Made by a program: the position numbers and the translations under genes. The notes under the pieces were generated by a model. That model searched no databases and was not told the DNA's origin. It worked only from the letters and a program-made list of their open reading frames with translations. A stretch of DNA of 64,000 nucleotides from Mytilus edulis (lineage: Eukaryota; Mollusca; Bivalvia; Mytilida; Mytilidae): assembly GCF_963676685.1 (NCBI RefSeq), contig NC_092350.1, positions 63,667,674 to 63,731,673 on the forward strand, given 5' to 3'. Within the stretch, counting starts at the first letter, position 1. Each line of letters begins with the position of its first letter. Positions 11,401 through 26,400 of the stretch are shown piece by piece.

Positions 11401-14400
11401 GTGTTTTTTTTATCGACCATGTCGACTATGAGATTGAATATAAATATCATTTGAGGGAATTCAATGACGAAACAGTAACTGTAGGGCATATTTAAATACT
11501 ATGACTCTATAACGTATAGCCTATTATTTGTGATTGAGTTAATTTCACGGACATTCTAAAATGAAAACTGTGTCGTTCACGTCGATGACAAATACGACAA
11601 ATATAATTATATTGAAATAATTACTGGTCCATTAAATTTGTAAAACTAATTGTTTTTTCTGGTGTCTTCTCTCTAAATGCATGTATATTAACATCGAAAT
11701 AAATAAAATATCTATGCTTAGTTGTATTATGATCTTTAATAAGTGACAGTCTTCATGCATTCTCGAATTATTTTATACCAATTGAAGATAAAAAAAAATA
11801 AAAAATGGTAGTCCGAAATAGTTGTAGAAAGCTCTAATTGTATTATTTAGAGCATTTGTCAACAACACGAACCCCAACGGGGTGATTATCGTTATTCAAC
11901 AATATTTTTTTTATATATTACCGTTAGTGATTATTAAATATCGAACTGGATAGGAATGTAGACAATGAAATCAAATATATTACGAGGATTTTAAGGTAAG
12001 TGAAGTATACAAATATACACAATGCCAAAAAATATCAACCTGCATAAAGGAAAATTATAAAACTGCATCACTATTTTTACTAACCATCACTACTGGTTGA
12101 TGTGTAGGTTTTAAAAATTGAATACTTGTTTAACATTTGGTATATATGCGTATTAATTATACATGTTATTTCTCTTACACCTAGTATTAGTCTATGATGC
12201 TTTGTTTTATTATTTCGTATACAACGCACGTTTTTGTTTTCAATAATGAGCTCACCAAAGCTTATATTTATATGATTCATACAATATATCGAGTTTATCT
12301 ATATATCTAGCGACTCAAGGTATGCATATGCATAACTTAATGAATAAACACATGATAATAATGAAAAGCATAAACTAGCACATATGGAATAAGATAAGAA
12401 TGTTCAGCCTATAGGCCCAATAAAGGGTACATAGTACAAATATCAAAAGAAACTAAAAACAAAAACTTCAGATTGTCGCAACAATGGCAAACAATTATTG
12501 CAGACATCTGTTTATTCATTAAGTTATGCATATGCATACCTTGAGTTGTTAGATAGATCTAAGCCAAAGGTACGACATATACGTTTTACGATACGATATA
12601 CGTTAAACGAAACAATGTAAAATAAACAATACGAAGTACGCTGAAAGAAGGTTTGTAGTATCGTTTATGGTATGGTTTATGAAACATGGTTTCGTTTATA
12701 CATCATTTGTTCTGTGTTTGGACGATGTTCGGGAAGCGTACGTACGTCGTGTGGTCACCGTACGTACATATTTCGAACACCAGTTCCATTGTTTTTACGT
12801 TACAGTGATTGTATCTGTTATCGTAATCATGTTTTCCTGTTTCACTATAATTGTATATTTGCTTTTTTTATTTGTTTTTTTATCTTCAGGTTAGAAAACA
12901 CATTTTATATCCTAATTCATAAAAAAAACGAATATATATATAACGTAGAAAAGAAAGTATAATAGATCAACTTTACATGAAATATTAATTTACCTGATTT
13001 TGATAACCATGCTACTAAAATGTCAACATCTATCGACCCATTTTCGGAAGGAACACGTTGCACATCAGCTTTAACTGTTGATGCTGAAAATGAATTAACT
13101 TGTTTCCCTGTTTGGTCATGATAATATTGTGGTCCACTAATGGATTGAATGAGAAATATTTTTGGTTTACCTGAAATTAAATTAAAGGTAATTACAATTT
13201 AGCCAATTATGTCTACAAGGAAAAACGGAGACCTCGAACACAAGAAACATTTAACAGACAGTATGGAACAAGAAATGGTGTTAACATATAACAAGCACAC
13301 ATGACTAAAGTTTTTACAACACAGCGTTTAACATGAAACTATGTAAACATTTTTAAAAAGGAGATTCATATCTAATGCATTCTGTTTATTACATTGAATT
13401 GAGTAGAAATTTAGTTTACAATCAACCATCTCAATAAACCAATAAAATAACTAAAACACTGTGGATGTAAGCCTTCCATTTATAAATAATATCATACCCA
13501 CTGCCCATTGTGGCTTTTTTCATTTGTTGCAAATGAAAAGATCATGCATGTTTTCATTTTATATACCCTATCAAAAGGGTTGCACTGCTGAGGAAATACA
13601 TTTCAAAAACAAAACAGGATTATTGGGGAAAAGGATTACAGTCACCAATAAGTATATTTCACGGTAGCCACAAGTCATTGGCTGGATTTTGTATACTAGA
13701 TTACAGATTTAGGATTTCAGAAAAAAAAGATTTATCTGTAAATTAAGCGTTTTTTTTTATTATTGACATTTGAATATTGATTCCTTCACATAAGCAATGT
13801 TGGGAGTCCAGACGTCTTCTCCTTAGTTAGCATTATTTGAATATTAAAACTAAATTAGATGACGTAACTAGAATACCTGTAAATATTTTAGAGTACTGTA
13901 GGACTGTCAGTCTCTGTTAGTTTTACACATATTTATTTATAGTGGATTGGGAAACAAGTTTTGCAACTTATTTTATCCCCTTCCGACGGACTGTCTCTGT
14001 TGGTATATTAACAGCATGTACAAATATACTGCCGCTAATGCGTAACTAATTAATGATATCGCTGAACCATTATTGAATAATACTTCAATAAAAGTGGTAA
14101 CTTGTCACGTCATGTTGTAAAAATACTAATCGATAAAAGGGGTTATAAAGAAATAGACAATACGAATTTAAAATAGAATATGTTGCTTTAAAGGTACTTT
14201 GAAAGTATGTTTGTTAATTAAACAACAAACACTATCTGTTAAATATCAGGATAAATGTTTTAATAAACAGCTTATGCTCATACATTTCATTTATTTCATT
14301 CATGAAGTACATTTGGTATAACGGCATATCATGCATATTTTATAATATACCTACTTACACATTAATCTACATATTGACTAAATATTAGTCTAATGTATAA

Positions 14401-17400
14401 ATTGTAACTGTTTTGGTTATGAAGGCTCATATGTTGTCGGTGTGTCTTTGCATTCAGTTTAACCAAAATAATATTAAAAGCATCCATTACAACTAATGAT
14501 ATGATTACTTTTCTCTAAAGCACAGGAAAAATAAGATGTGTTTTTATCCCCCCCCCCTTGTGTGATATTATTAGTTACATAGTGTGCTAGTGATCTAATA
14601 CGGTATATATGGGTCAGTAAATTCAATATGGGGTGAGAGTGAAGCTCGAATCACCATGTGGAATTTACTGACCCCATATATACCGTATTACGTCAACTAG
14701 CACACTATGTAACGAATTTATCTTACCGACTATCTTAACGTGTAAAATTTGGACTAGTAACCTATCAAATTGAGCAAGTCTGCAATACCGTTAGCATTAC
14801 GGAAACTACTTCCATTGATCCTATACAAACAGATGCCAACACTACCAACTTTTTAAGTTTAAATGTGTTTTATGAATTTATTTCCATCTTAATCATCAAT
14901 TTCTTCGTCTGTTGAAATCTTTAAGATTTTTTTCTCGGTACCGTTTGGTTTTTATAAAGGGACGTAACACCACTACTAACCGTGTATGAAATGAGCTCCG
15001 CCTCCCTTCTTACCTAATATGGAATATAAAGGGACGTAACACCACTACTAACCGTGTATAAAATAAGTCTCGCCTCCCTACTAACCTTATATGAAATATA
15101 CACGGTATTCACGCGAACGCTTTTAACCAATCATATTCCTAGATATGTATAGGAGGTTATATAAAAATTGATATGCCACACACCTTTGTTAGGGCAGATA
15201 TTCATTGTCCACATAATATTTGTAATACTTTAATTACTGTTAATGACAAAAACTGTCGTAAGAACCATCTATATATGTTAGCGCAAGTACATACCACAAA
15301 TGGAAGTATTGTATAACACCGTATAATATATTTACTACTGCATGATAGTTATTAAGATGAAGGGAATCAATATGTAGAGTCAGAAATGTCATCAAATTAT
15401 CTAAAATATGATTTAAGTATACAAATCTGTTGCGATTTCACAATGTTAGACGTAAACGAGTACAAGAATAAACGAGTACTAGTAAACTTAAAGAGAAAAC
15501 ACTCAGTATATCATTGGCTACAGAGGGTGTGAGACTATTTACACTTTTAAAAGTAAGCGAAAATTATTTCCAAAATCAAGTGACAAAGTATTTTAAAGAA
15601 ATATTGTCCTTAAGCCTCAAGTCATTTTGAATTAAGATAATTATACAAACAAAAACAAGTTGAAACTTACTATTGAATTTTCCTCCACGCTTGATTTTGA
15701 ATATTTGTTTTATTTCTTCAATAGTGATGTGTGTATCTCTTGTCTTAATTCCGTCCTAAAAACAATTATGACATACATTTATTAGAATATTCGATATAGA
15801 ATATATACATACGTGTTCATAAACTTGCACAGACCAAAATTACAAATCAAATAAAGTTTTCTCTGAGACCCTTAAACCAAATACATACTCATGCATCAAA
15901 ATACTACAAATATAGATAATTATATACAACATTCATACATCGAAACGGCATTAATTTATAAAGTAAACCTCTTATTCATTCACATATTTACCACTCTTGG
16001 TTTTTTAAGTTGTATGATTATATCTGAATTTTATTGTGCAAAGTAAAATAAACAAGAATGTGTCCAAAGTACACGGATGCCCCACTCGCACTATCCTTTT
16101 CCATGTTCCATGGACCGTGAAATTGGGTAATAATCTAATTTGGTATTAAAATTAGAAAGATTATACTATAGGGAACATATGTACAAAGTTTCAAGTTGAT
16201 TGGACTTCAATTTTATCAAAAACTACCTTGACCAAAACCTTTAACCTGAAACTCCCACTTACATTTTCTATGTTTAGTGGACCGTGAAATTAGGGTCAAA
16301 AGTCTAATTTGGCTTCAAAATTAAAAACATTATATCATAAGCAACAAGTTTACTAAGTTTCAAGTTGATTGGACTTCAGCTTCACCAAAAACTACCTTGA
16401 CCAAAAACTTTAACCTGAAACTCCCACTTTCATTTTCTATGTTCAGTGGACCGTGAAAAGTGGGTCAAAAGTCTAATTCGGCTTTAAAATTAGAAAGATC
16501 ATATCATAAGCAACAAGTCTACTAAGTTTCAAGTTGATTGGACTTCAGCTTCATCAAAAACTACCTTGACCAAAAACTTTAACCTGAACGGACGGACGCA
16601 CAGACGGACGCACAGACGGACGCAAAGACGGACGCACAGACGAACGGAGCCACAGACCAGAAAACATAATGCCCCTCTACTATCGTAGGTGGGGCATAAA
16701 AACAAACAAAAAACGAAATCCGAGGACATTGCTAAACGAAAAGTCCCTAGTAAGCAAAGGGCAAAATTAAAGGCTCAAAACTCATTGAACGAATGAATAT
16801 TCTTGACTTGTCATAGATATCCCCAAACTGAGATACAATAGTATTGTACTATTGTATAGTATAGTATATGCTTAGTTGTATAATGTGTATAGGCAATTAT
16901 TACAAAAGAGATACTTGTTATGTGATACTCAAACTTACAAATGCGATCAACATATTCATGAAATTTACGCCTATATAATTTATTTTCATACTGCTATTAT
17001 TACACAAGTAGTGTACATCATTTCAAATTGTTTTGAATATGCTGTTCATGTTTTCGCTTTTCGTATCATGAAAATCAATATTGAATCATCAGCAAATAAA
17101 TCAAGTTTTGAAAGTTTACCATGCACTGGTAAAACATTGATATCAATTAGAAAAATAGAAGACCTAAAATAAAACATTGAGCCACGCTGTATTTTATAAA
17201 CGTTTTATCATGATTACTTTTTGCGTCTGAACTTCTTGTTGTCTTTAAGACAAATATGTTGTATCAATTTATCGTATGCTTACTGATATGGTAACATTGT
17301 AGGCTTTCTAAGAAAATGGCTTGATTATTACAACATTTCCTTACTGAATCCAAAAAAGCCGTGACAACTATCTCTCTATTATTCAAATATCTTTCCTAAA

Positions 17401-20400
17401 TTTTAATCAGATTATTGTAAGACATACATGTAATTCCGGATGACAATTTTTGAAGTTGTTCTTATGATATCCCCAATGGAGAATTTGCGTGATTGAATGT
17501 ATTTCCAATTCAAATACTAGTACATACATTTGAAACAGCCCATATTGAAATATGTTTTCAGTTGTACTTTCGTTTTTTTTATGCTTGATTATCAACATTC
17601 TAACGAAGATTGAGTGTATTGTTTCGGGCGTTCTTCAAGATCCATACTGAAATATCTCTAAACTGGTCTAATCCGTTCAATGTACTTCAAAATTAGGTTG
17701 ATTGCATTTTTTAAAGGTTAACAATGACAGTTTATTTCTTTATTGATTTTTCGCCCCACTTTAATCGCAATATTACCAGAGACAAGGTTTATTGTAATAG
17801 TGTATCATGAATGGTTACCGTGACTATCATCTGTGAAGTCCGGAGTGTGTTCTGTTAAATTGTTCTTTTAAAATTGTTACACGATGATGACTGCTGTACC
17901 CATATTTTGACTATTTTATTTCTTATGTCTGTTTAGTTCACGCATCATTGTCAATATACCGGAATTTGATGAGACTATCATCACAGTGAGGGGTTTAGCG
18001 CTTTAAACCCTGGTTTAATCCACCATTTTCTACATTTGAAAATGCCTGTTCCAAATCAGGAATATGACAGTTCTCGTCCATTCGTTTTTGATGTGTTTTG
18101 TCATTTGATTTTGCCATGTGATTATGGACTTTCAAATTCGATTTTCCTCTGAGTTCAGTATGTTTGTGATTTTACTTTTCCCGTACAAGAGAGATTTGAA
18201 TATTTATCTTTTTTTTTTAATTTTTCGTGATTTGGTTGAAATTTAACCCACAATTGTTGATCTGAAATTATGTGGTAACCTATAATTTTATCATGAGACT
18301 TACACAGAGAGTCACCCCAGATCAAAAGGCTATATATTTAAACATTTAAATCGATTAAATCAATAAAAGTCCAAACAACAGTAAATGTTCGTTTAACATG
18401 TTCAATGTTTAATTTTGTCAAGTATCGAGTTTGGAGTTACAAAAGTGGAGCTGCATGTTTTGAATTTTTAGAGTTTGTGAAAAATGTAAGATGTGATAAA
18501 AACCGATGTAGAGTTTCTAGTTCAGAATGATAATTTTCGAATCACGGAATTGATTGGGAAGTTAATATTTCGATTTGAAGTTACAAATGATAAACTGTAA
18601 GTTTATACAGTTCAGTTGCGATCTTTCGTTCATTAAAATTGCCTAAAGTGATTGTATTATCAAACTGATATCAATACATTTAAAATATCTTTAAAATATA
18701 CCTTCGGAGTACGAAATTTAGATAGAGGCACTGATAATCTGTTTAGCTATAGATGATGATGCGGAGGAAGTAGAGGAGAAGAAGGAGGACGACGACGATC
18801 AAATAACATTCAACTCCTAGTATCAAATATTTATGTAATATATCAACAGATATAAAGAATAGATGAAAGCTGTTTAAAAGTCAAAATATGTTACAAAAAC
18901 AATCTATATTTATACTAAATAAAATGTATGATATATTATCAAATAAGCGTTTTGGTTCATTAGTTACAATATCGTCAAAATTTTGAGAAATCGGGTAAAA
19001 AATAGTACAATATCAGGCTTGATTCCTCCTTTCCCCCTTATTAACCTGGCCATATGTAAAGCTAATAAAGCTTAGCAAACCAACATAAGTTTTCAGGAAA
19101 TACATTGTACCTTCCTTGCAGACCCGTTTTAATAATTGTAATCAAAAATGTTTATAGAATGGATAATGCAAATTATCTACTTCTGATTTTACAGTACTCT
19201 TAGAACATTTTGAAAAAAAAGTAGGAAAATAACACTACACAAAACATAATACACAAAATAAAGAATGAAGAATGAAGTATAGGAAAATTATTGAAAGACA
19301 AATAAACACTATACGATAATTGCACACATCAATGTCACTCTCAAGAAGCCTGACACCGGTTTTAGTAAACTTTACACCAAATCCTGACAACGTTTGTCAA
19401 TTTTTCGAAAAGATGACTGTAATTAGGAACGCTAATGCCAATTAAATTTTCCATACAAACAGTACTCTCCATCAGAATGAACTATTGAATGAATTTGGAG
19501 ATACATGCACCATATATGCAGATGCAACTAGAATAATAATACACAGAAGTTTCACAGTTGAGAAATTGGAAGCATATGCATGGATGCCATAACAGCTACT
19601 TGATCGAATTTCCTGTTTTTGGTGCACGTATATGAATCTTTTCTATCAATAAAAGAAGATTTGAAGAAAGAGCAACTATTTTGTCGTAGCATGGATTTTG
19701 CCTATGTCGTAAATAAAAAAACGAGACATATTGGTATAAGAATTTGGGTTATAAAATGCAGTACCTTAATTCTATGACTCATAATTACACAGATAAAGGA
19801 ATGATAATCATTGGAGTTTTCTTCCATGTATGTTCTGTCAATTTTCTTGAAATATTTCTGTAACTCAATTTTTGTCATATCGTGTGTAGTACATTCCACC
19901 TGATATTTGAGTTCATTATTGAAGAAATTGGAAAGATTCTGCACGTCCTTTATAGAATCTGTATAACATACAAATAAAAACAATTACAAATCATAATCAA
20001 AAAGACAATAATATCGTTACTGATTGCTAACAGAATGTAATCAAATGTTACAATTTTTATCAGGCAAGCTAAAAAAATGTTGGAATCTGGGAAAACAGAA
20101 TGATGAGCGTCAGAACCATATGGGTTACACATAAAAACCAAAAACACAAAATATACCCTTTCGTCATTGAATCAATAAATTGACGTCAAGGTCAGATGAA
20201 TCCTATAACACAATCATGCACATGAAATGTACAACTATTCTAAAAATTAACTAGATCAACTAGCTGTAGATACTTGTAACATGTGTAAATATAAAACTGA
20301 ATATATGTAGTTGTTGATCACTGATGAACTATGTAAGAATATCAAGATTACCTGACTCCTAAGACACCAATACATTAACGGATCTATAACCTACGTGTTA

Positions 20401-23400
20401 CTTACCACCAAATAGTAAATGAATAAATACAGAGCTGAGCCATAAGCGCATGACACGCCTGTCGCTTTTTCAAAAAATAAATTTCTAAAACTTCTCAGCC
20501 ATAAAAAAATCGAAAGTGTATGGCAAAAACTAAAGGTATGTTATTTTAATAGATACAAACCGGTCAAAACATGTTCATGATGCTCAAAGAACTGTTGAGT
20601 AATTTTTCGAAAAAATTGAAAATATCCCTTTTTTATGAATAAAACTCCTTAACTGGAAACGTAAAATATAGAATTAATAAAAATCGACAGGGAATCCAAG
20701 TCGATAAATAAATAATAAATAATAAGTTTATACATATTTATTTAAAGTGGATTGGGAAACAAGTTTTGCAACTTATATTAATCCCTTTCTACTTAGCGGG
20801 TGCGAATGCTGCCTTGTAGCGGTATTAGCCTGCTCTTTTTCGAAATCAATAACGGTGTCCCTAACGTGCAAGAAATATGGCTCTCTCTTAACACGGGTCA
20901 GCCATGTATCTCCCCTTCCGACGGACTATCATCGTTTCCTCAAGACAATACTTGCAAATGGTGTCAAGGGAGAGCCGAAAATTCAATCCGATTAATAAAT
21001 AATCAAAGTTTCATGCAAATTGCGGAAGCGATTTTGAGTTATTGTCCGCTATGTTGACGACGGACGGACGGGCGATCAGACAGAACAACCGGCATCGGAA
21101 CATCATAAAATATTCCGTAATTGTGTGTATACAAATAAATCAAAAACTGACAAAAAAAAATCAACAATCTAAATTTAATCCTGAAAAATTGGCTTCATTT
21201 GGGTTATCCATGGTTGTTTTGCCCTAAGTTAATTTGCTTCTGGCAGGACAAGGACTTTTGCTTGTCACGATCCGCTCTCATTGAAATTATTATTTGAAAG
21301 GGAGATCTATACAATTATCATTTTGATAACAGTCAATCCAGAAAAGCACCTGAAACTCCAAATTCATAAAATGTTATTTCGAATATATACTATAAGTAGC
21401 GACATCTTCAGGATATTACAGTTATTAAACCAATAAATCTAGCTTGATACTTCAATTTAATGTCAAGGATCAGTAAATGACCAGTTCATGTATTTTTTTT
21501 AGAAATTCAGAACTCAATTAGATATTGCAAATATGCATCAGACAATGTAAACAAAAAAAATTAGTCACCGATATGTTTTTGCCTTTATTCGGAAATGTTA
21601 TACCATTATTCCGTATTCCGTCAACCCCAATGTTACCCTCTTTTATTGAAACGTATTTTAGTGAAATGCTAATTTGTAAAAATATGATATGTTCATTATC
21701 AATATACATGTTTAAAACAATTACTTATTCAGTCGAAAAATACTTTGTGAGTATATGAACGCAAAAATAGTAATGGCATACAAATAGAAATCCTTCAAAC
21801 GCATTTGACTTAATTAAAGATGTAAATGAAGCTACATTTTTTTCTGTCTTTTGTGATAATGGGTTTTTAAAATAAGTTCCGATAGGAGATTGGCAATATC
21901 ATTAATAAGACCCCTCATGTTCATGTGCCAATATAAGGGGACGTTGTTTCAGTCCAGATTTCGCCATTTTTCAAACCATCCCTTTTGATAAAACTGACGT
22001 AAAGTGAACGAAGTCAGTCTCTTATTCAACGAATTGTATTGTCTAACAGACTGAGAAACACATTTCACTGAGACTAATTGTTGTGCAACTTTCTCAGTGG
22101 AAATATCAAATACTAAGTTCTCCTGATTATATCTTTAACCACGTTCGTTTCCTCTCTGGTAGTACAGTTTTTAGCAAAGATAGCGAGTAAAATAAAACAA
22201 CCATTAACTTTTGTTCAAAACAATCAAAGAAAGAATTACTTTAGATGAAATGAACTACAACTCTCCAATTCAAAAGCTTTGCACAATGCGCAAGTAAAAC
22301 ACAGTTGTCAGTGTTATGGCAAATATCACCTTTTAATTGTAGCCAACAAATGACACAAATCAATAAGATAATTTAACAAGATTTATTTTATATTTTACAC
22401 AAGTTTATTATTCAGAAGTATTACACAAAAAAGAAATGGTAACTTTAGGGGGTAAATGTTCTACTAGTTGCTGTAATGAGTACACATCTTCAACGGCATT
22501 ATCTGTGTCGTATTTGACACCAAGAATATCAAATACTAAGTTCTCCTGATTATATCTTTAACCACGTTCGTTTCCTCTCTGGTAGTACAGTTTTTAGCAA
22601 AGAAAGCGAGTAAAAAAAACAACCATTAACTTTTGTTCAAAACAATCAAAGAAAGAATTACTTTAGATGAAATGAACTACAACTCTTCAATTCAAAAGCT
22701 TTGCACAATGCGCAAGTAAAACACAGTTGTCAGTGTTATGGCAAATATCACCTTTTAATTGTAGCCAACAAAAGACACAAATCAATAATATAATTTAACA
22801 AGATTTATTTTATATTTTACACAAGTTTATTATTCAGAAGTATTACACAAAAAAGAAATGGTAACTTTAGGGGGTACCCAACACTATACCCCAAAAAATC
22901 TTGTCGTTTACTTTTTCTTATTTTTTTTATTGATATACTAGGCCAACCTAAATATCTTGTAAAAAAATTAAACGATTTGAACCATAAGTTTTAAAGATTT
23001 GGCAACTCAAATATGGCATCTTTTACATACTAGTATAGGCCAAAATTGGAAGTTTCTGAAATATGGGTATAGGGTTAAATATGTAAAAAAATAATCAAAT
23101 TTAATCCATAATTGACAAAAGCATAGCTAATAAGGCTAGTTGAGGTGAATATTAGTTCACTGATACCCTTTTCTTGTATTTTTTTTTATTCCGGATTTAA
23201 AATAGGGGATATCAGAATCAGCCCCGAAAAGTGAATACTGTGCTTTTAGTATTTGAAGAAGATACAAATATATTGCATCAATAACAACACCCTTGAATTA
23301 ACTGGTGATTTTTTCATTTATTACTGAGATAATCCAACGATTATTTAAGGGTCTATATGAAGTGTGTACTTAAATTTTCTTTATCTTTGAACAACACGCT

Positions 23401-26400
23401 TATGCTGTAAAATCCTCAATAAATTATTTCATTTTAAAATTCTTCGATTATAACATGATTTCTCTATTCTGTACATGTTTTTTGTCTGTGATCGCTATTG
23501 TATTAAATCATTAATTAATTTCCATTTTTATTCTTTATACTTTTGGAAACCTTAATTTTAATTAATTAAATTTGTTGCTCCTATTTTTCTATTCATTTTT
23601 CATATTTGCCATTTTATCCTTCATTCTGCAAATCCCTTGTAGGTGTTATTTAATGTGAAAATACATTAATGTACTTCCATGCAGAAAGCGTTTGTAGTTG
23701 ATACCAATGAATATAAAAACAAGAAGATTTGGTGTGATTGCCAATGAAACAACCATCCACCAGAGTTCACATGAGGTTGATATAAGTAATTGCAGACTTT
23801 TGTACGGATTTAAATAAGACAAAAAACACGTCGTATAGTCAGCTATAAAAAGCCCCGATATAAAAAAAGTGGAAAAATCAATCAGGAAAACTAACGGCCT
23901 TATTTTGATTAAAGAAAAATTACGATTATTCAAGCATTGAGAAGCGTATCAACCGAGAATCGTTGTCTTTGATTTTGTCTGCAATTGTAAGCCCCGAACT
24001 ATACGTTCCTCTTCGTGTATTGATAATTACTCAAAACAAACACGATATTGAGAATCATCTTACCGAATCCTGTTGTTCCTACGTCAAAATAGACACATGT
24101 CATTCTATTTAATTTCATGGGCTTAGCTTCGGCTGGTTCAGGTGGAGGTAACAACTAAATTTTATTGTCATCAGTGTTAGTATGGCTATTAGGTGATGAT
24201 ACGTCCGACTCGTATGTTTTCAATTTTTATTTCTTTTGATTTTTCTGCCCTTTTCTACAATCTATTCAACTTGGACGTTTTAGGATGATAAACATTTTAA
24301 AATCATATATACTTTTTTTTTAATTCGGAAAGATACTGAATTCGATATACAAGCATCTATATTTGGAAAAATATAGAGTTCTAACATGTCTAAGTAGACT
24401 AATTCAAATAAATTGAAGGGTCACTCTTTTATTAAATTATATCGTGAGACAATTTCCTTTCTCTCAAAAAAAAGTGAGGCTTGTAGTATATTTTTTAATA
24501 AATATATAACATTAAATTTTTAAAACAAGTGCATTTAACATATGTGATAATGAATTCTGCTTTCTTTTCAAATGCATGTAAATAAAAAAAAAAGTTGTAA
24601 AAGCGAGAAACCCGGATGGCAGCAAGATAATTCCAATTTGATTCACAGCGTAACATTGTATATGTCCTTTATGTACAAAAAACATTGAAATTTGTAGGAA
24701 AAACATTGCAAATTATATCATTCTGCTGATTCCTGATTGTGCATCAAATATATTTTTTTAAAAGTCAAATATTGTATTTCATTTAGGTTTATATCATTAC
24801 TTGACTCTGTAATAAATGAGCAACCATTGTTCTTCTGGGCAACACGAGAGGCAATACGGTATGTCAAAGACTCACTGCCAAAAACTTGTTTTGATTTTTG
24901 GTACCTTCATCGCGAACATATATTTCAATGACCCATTTCCTTGAGAACTACCTAAATGCGAAAATTTTCGAACTTTGATGCATATGCTTCGAAAAGTTTG
25001 TTAAGATCGATCTCAAATTCGTCTCTTTACAGAGTCTGGCAATTGTTGTGCTGTCGTCATCAATAGTTATGCTGCAGACTTAACAGCCTGTTTTTTCTAT
25101 TGCCTTCACCATTTGAAATGCTAGTTCAGATTCCATGGATTTTGACTTTTTTGGTGATCTATTCTGCAGTCACGGCCATCTCTGTTCTCATCTACACGGT
25201 CACATTTCCTACAATCTCCATAATTCAGACCAATTTCCAGTCTTCTTTCCTAAGTGTTGTATGTCCAAATGAAATAAAATGATTATATTATTCATTGACT
25301 CTTCTTGAATAGAACAACGTTGTATTGCTTTGTATACGATAGGAACAAACAAAAGAGTGATGAATAAATTTGAAATTACAAAATGATTCTGACTTATGGT
25401 TTTAAGTATATCTAAGACTGTTATAGCATATACCACTTCCACGTTTTTGCCATGTACCATCAAACGATCCATTGAGTGTATCTAAACCATCTACTTCAGT
25501 TTCCTCATTATCTACGATATTAGAAGTGGTTTCTGGTATTCTAAGTGAGAAAGACTTTAAACTTAGATTTATTTTAATATAAATTCTTTTAAACATCACT
25601 AATTTATCGTTATCACAACTTGATAATTATTTTACACAGATTTTTTTAAAATTTCAATTGAATGTGCTTGTCAAGGGCATAATACAATATTAGACATTGT
25701 TTGGACCAAAACAAGAATGTGTCTATAGTACACAGATCGATGCACCAGAAGCACTATCATTTTCTATGTTCAGTGGAAAGTGAAATAGGGGTAAAACATA
25801 TAATATGGAATTAGAACTAGAAAGATCATATATACATTTTTAAGGTGATAAGACATCAACTTGTTCAAATACTACCTTCAAGTGGGAAAGATGGACTGAC
25901 GAATGGTCGCAGAAACAAAAAAAAAACCATAATGACCCTAGGATGGGTATAAACATAATCAAGTATGGAGACAAAGAAAAGAATAAAAAACATTTTAATC
26001 GGTAAACACGAATTATTTTAATTGAACAAACAAAAAAACCGACTGTTTATACGTGATAAATCTTCTTAATTTCGTCTTCAGAATCAAATCCGTAATAACG
26101 AGTTTCTCAGTACGGATTACGATTCAAAGTATGACTTAAGTTGGTCCTAAATAGGCCTACGTATAAAGAAGGAAACACACTTTCTTTCGCTTGATTTACC
26201 GTAGTAACAAACTGATTTATATCGAATATGATATATTACATGAATGAGAACAATTATTGTTTATACAAGTTAATGACATATTGAATCACACGTAGCTTAA
26301 TGGTAAATACCTCAGATGTTATAGGGACTGTCATATATATAAAAAAAAAAAACTCTTATCAAGATACGAATTTTAAACTCCTTGTTAAAAAACTGCATCA

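Noticed and set aside
16529..16729. 66-codon minus-strand frame with repeated VRLC
   Set aside because: Produced by the cagacggacgca microsatellite within a dispersed repeat.
18752..18824. Acidic reading DDDAEEVEEKKEDDDDQITF then stop, after an AG
   Set aside because: Low-complexity purine run on the opposite strand to the gene, with no partner exon.
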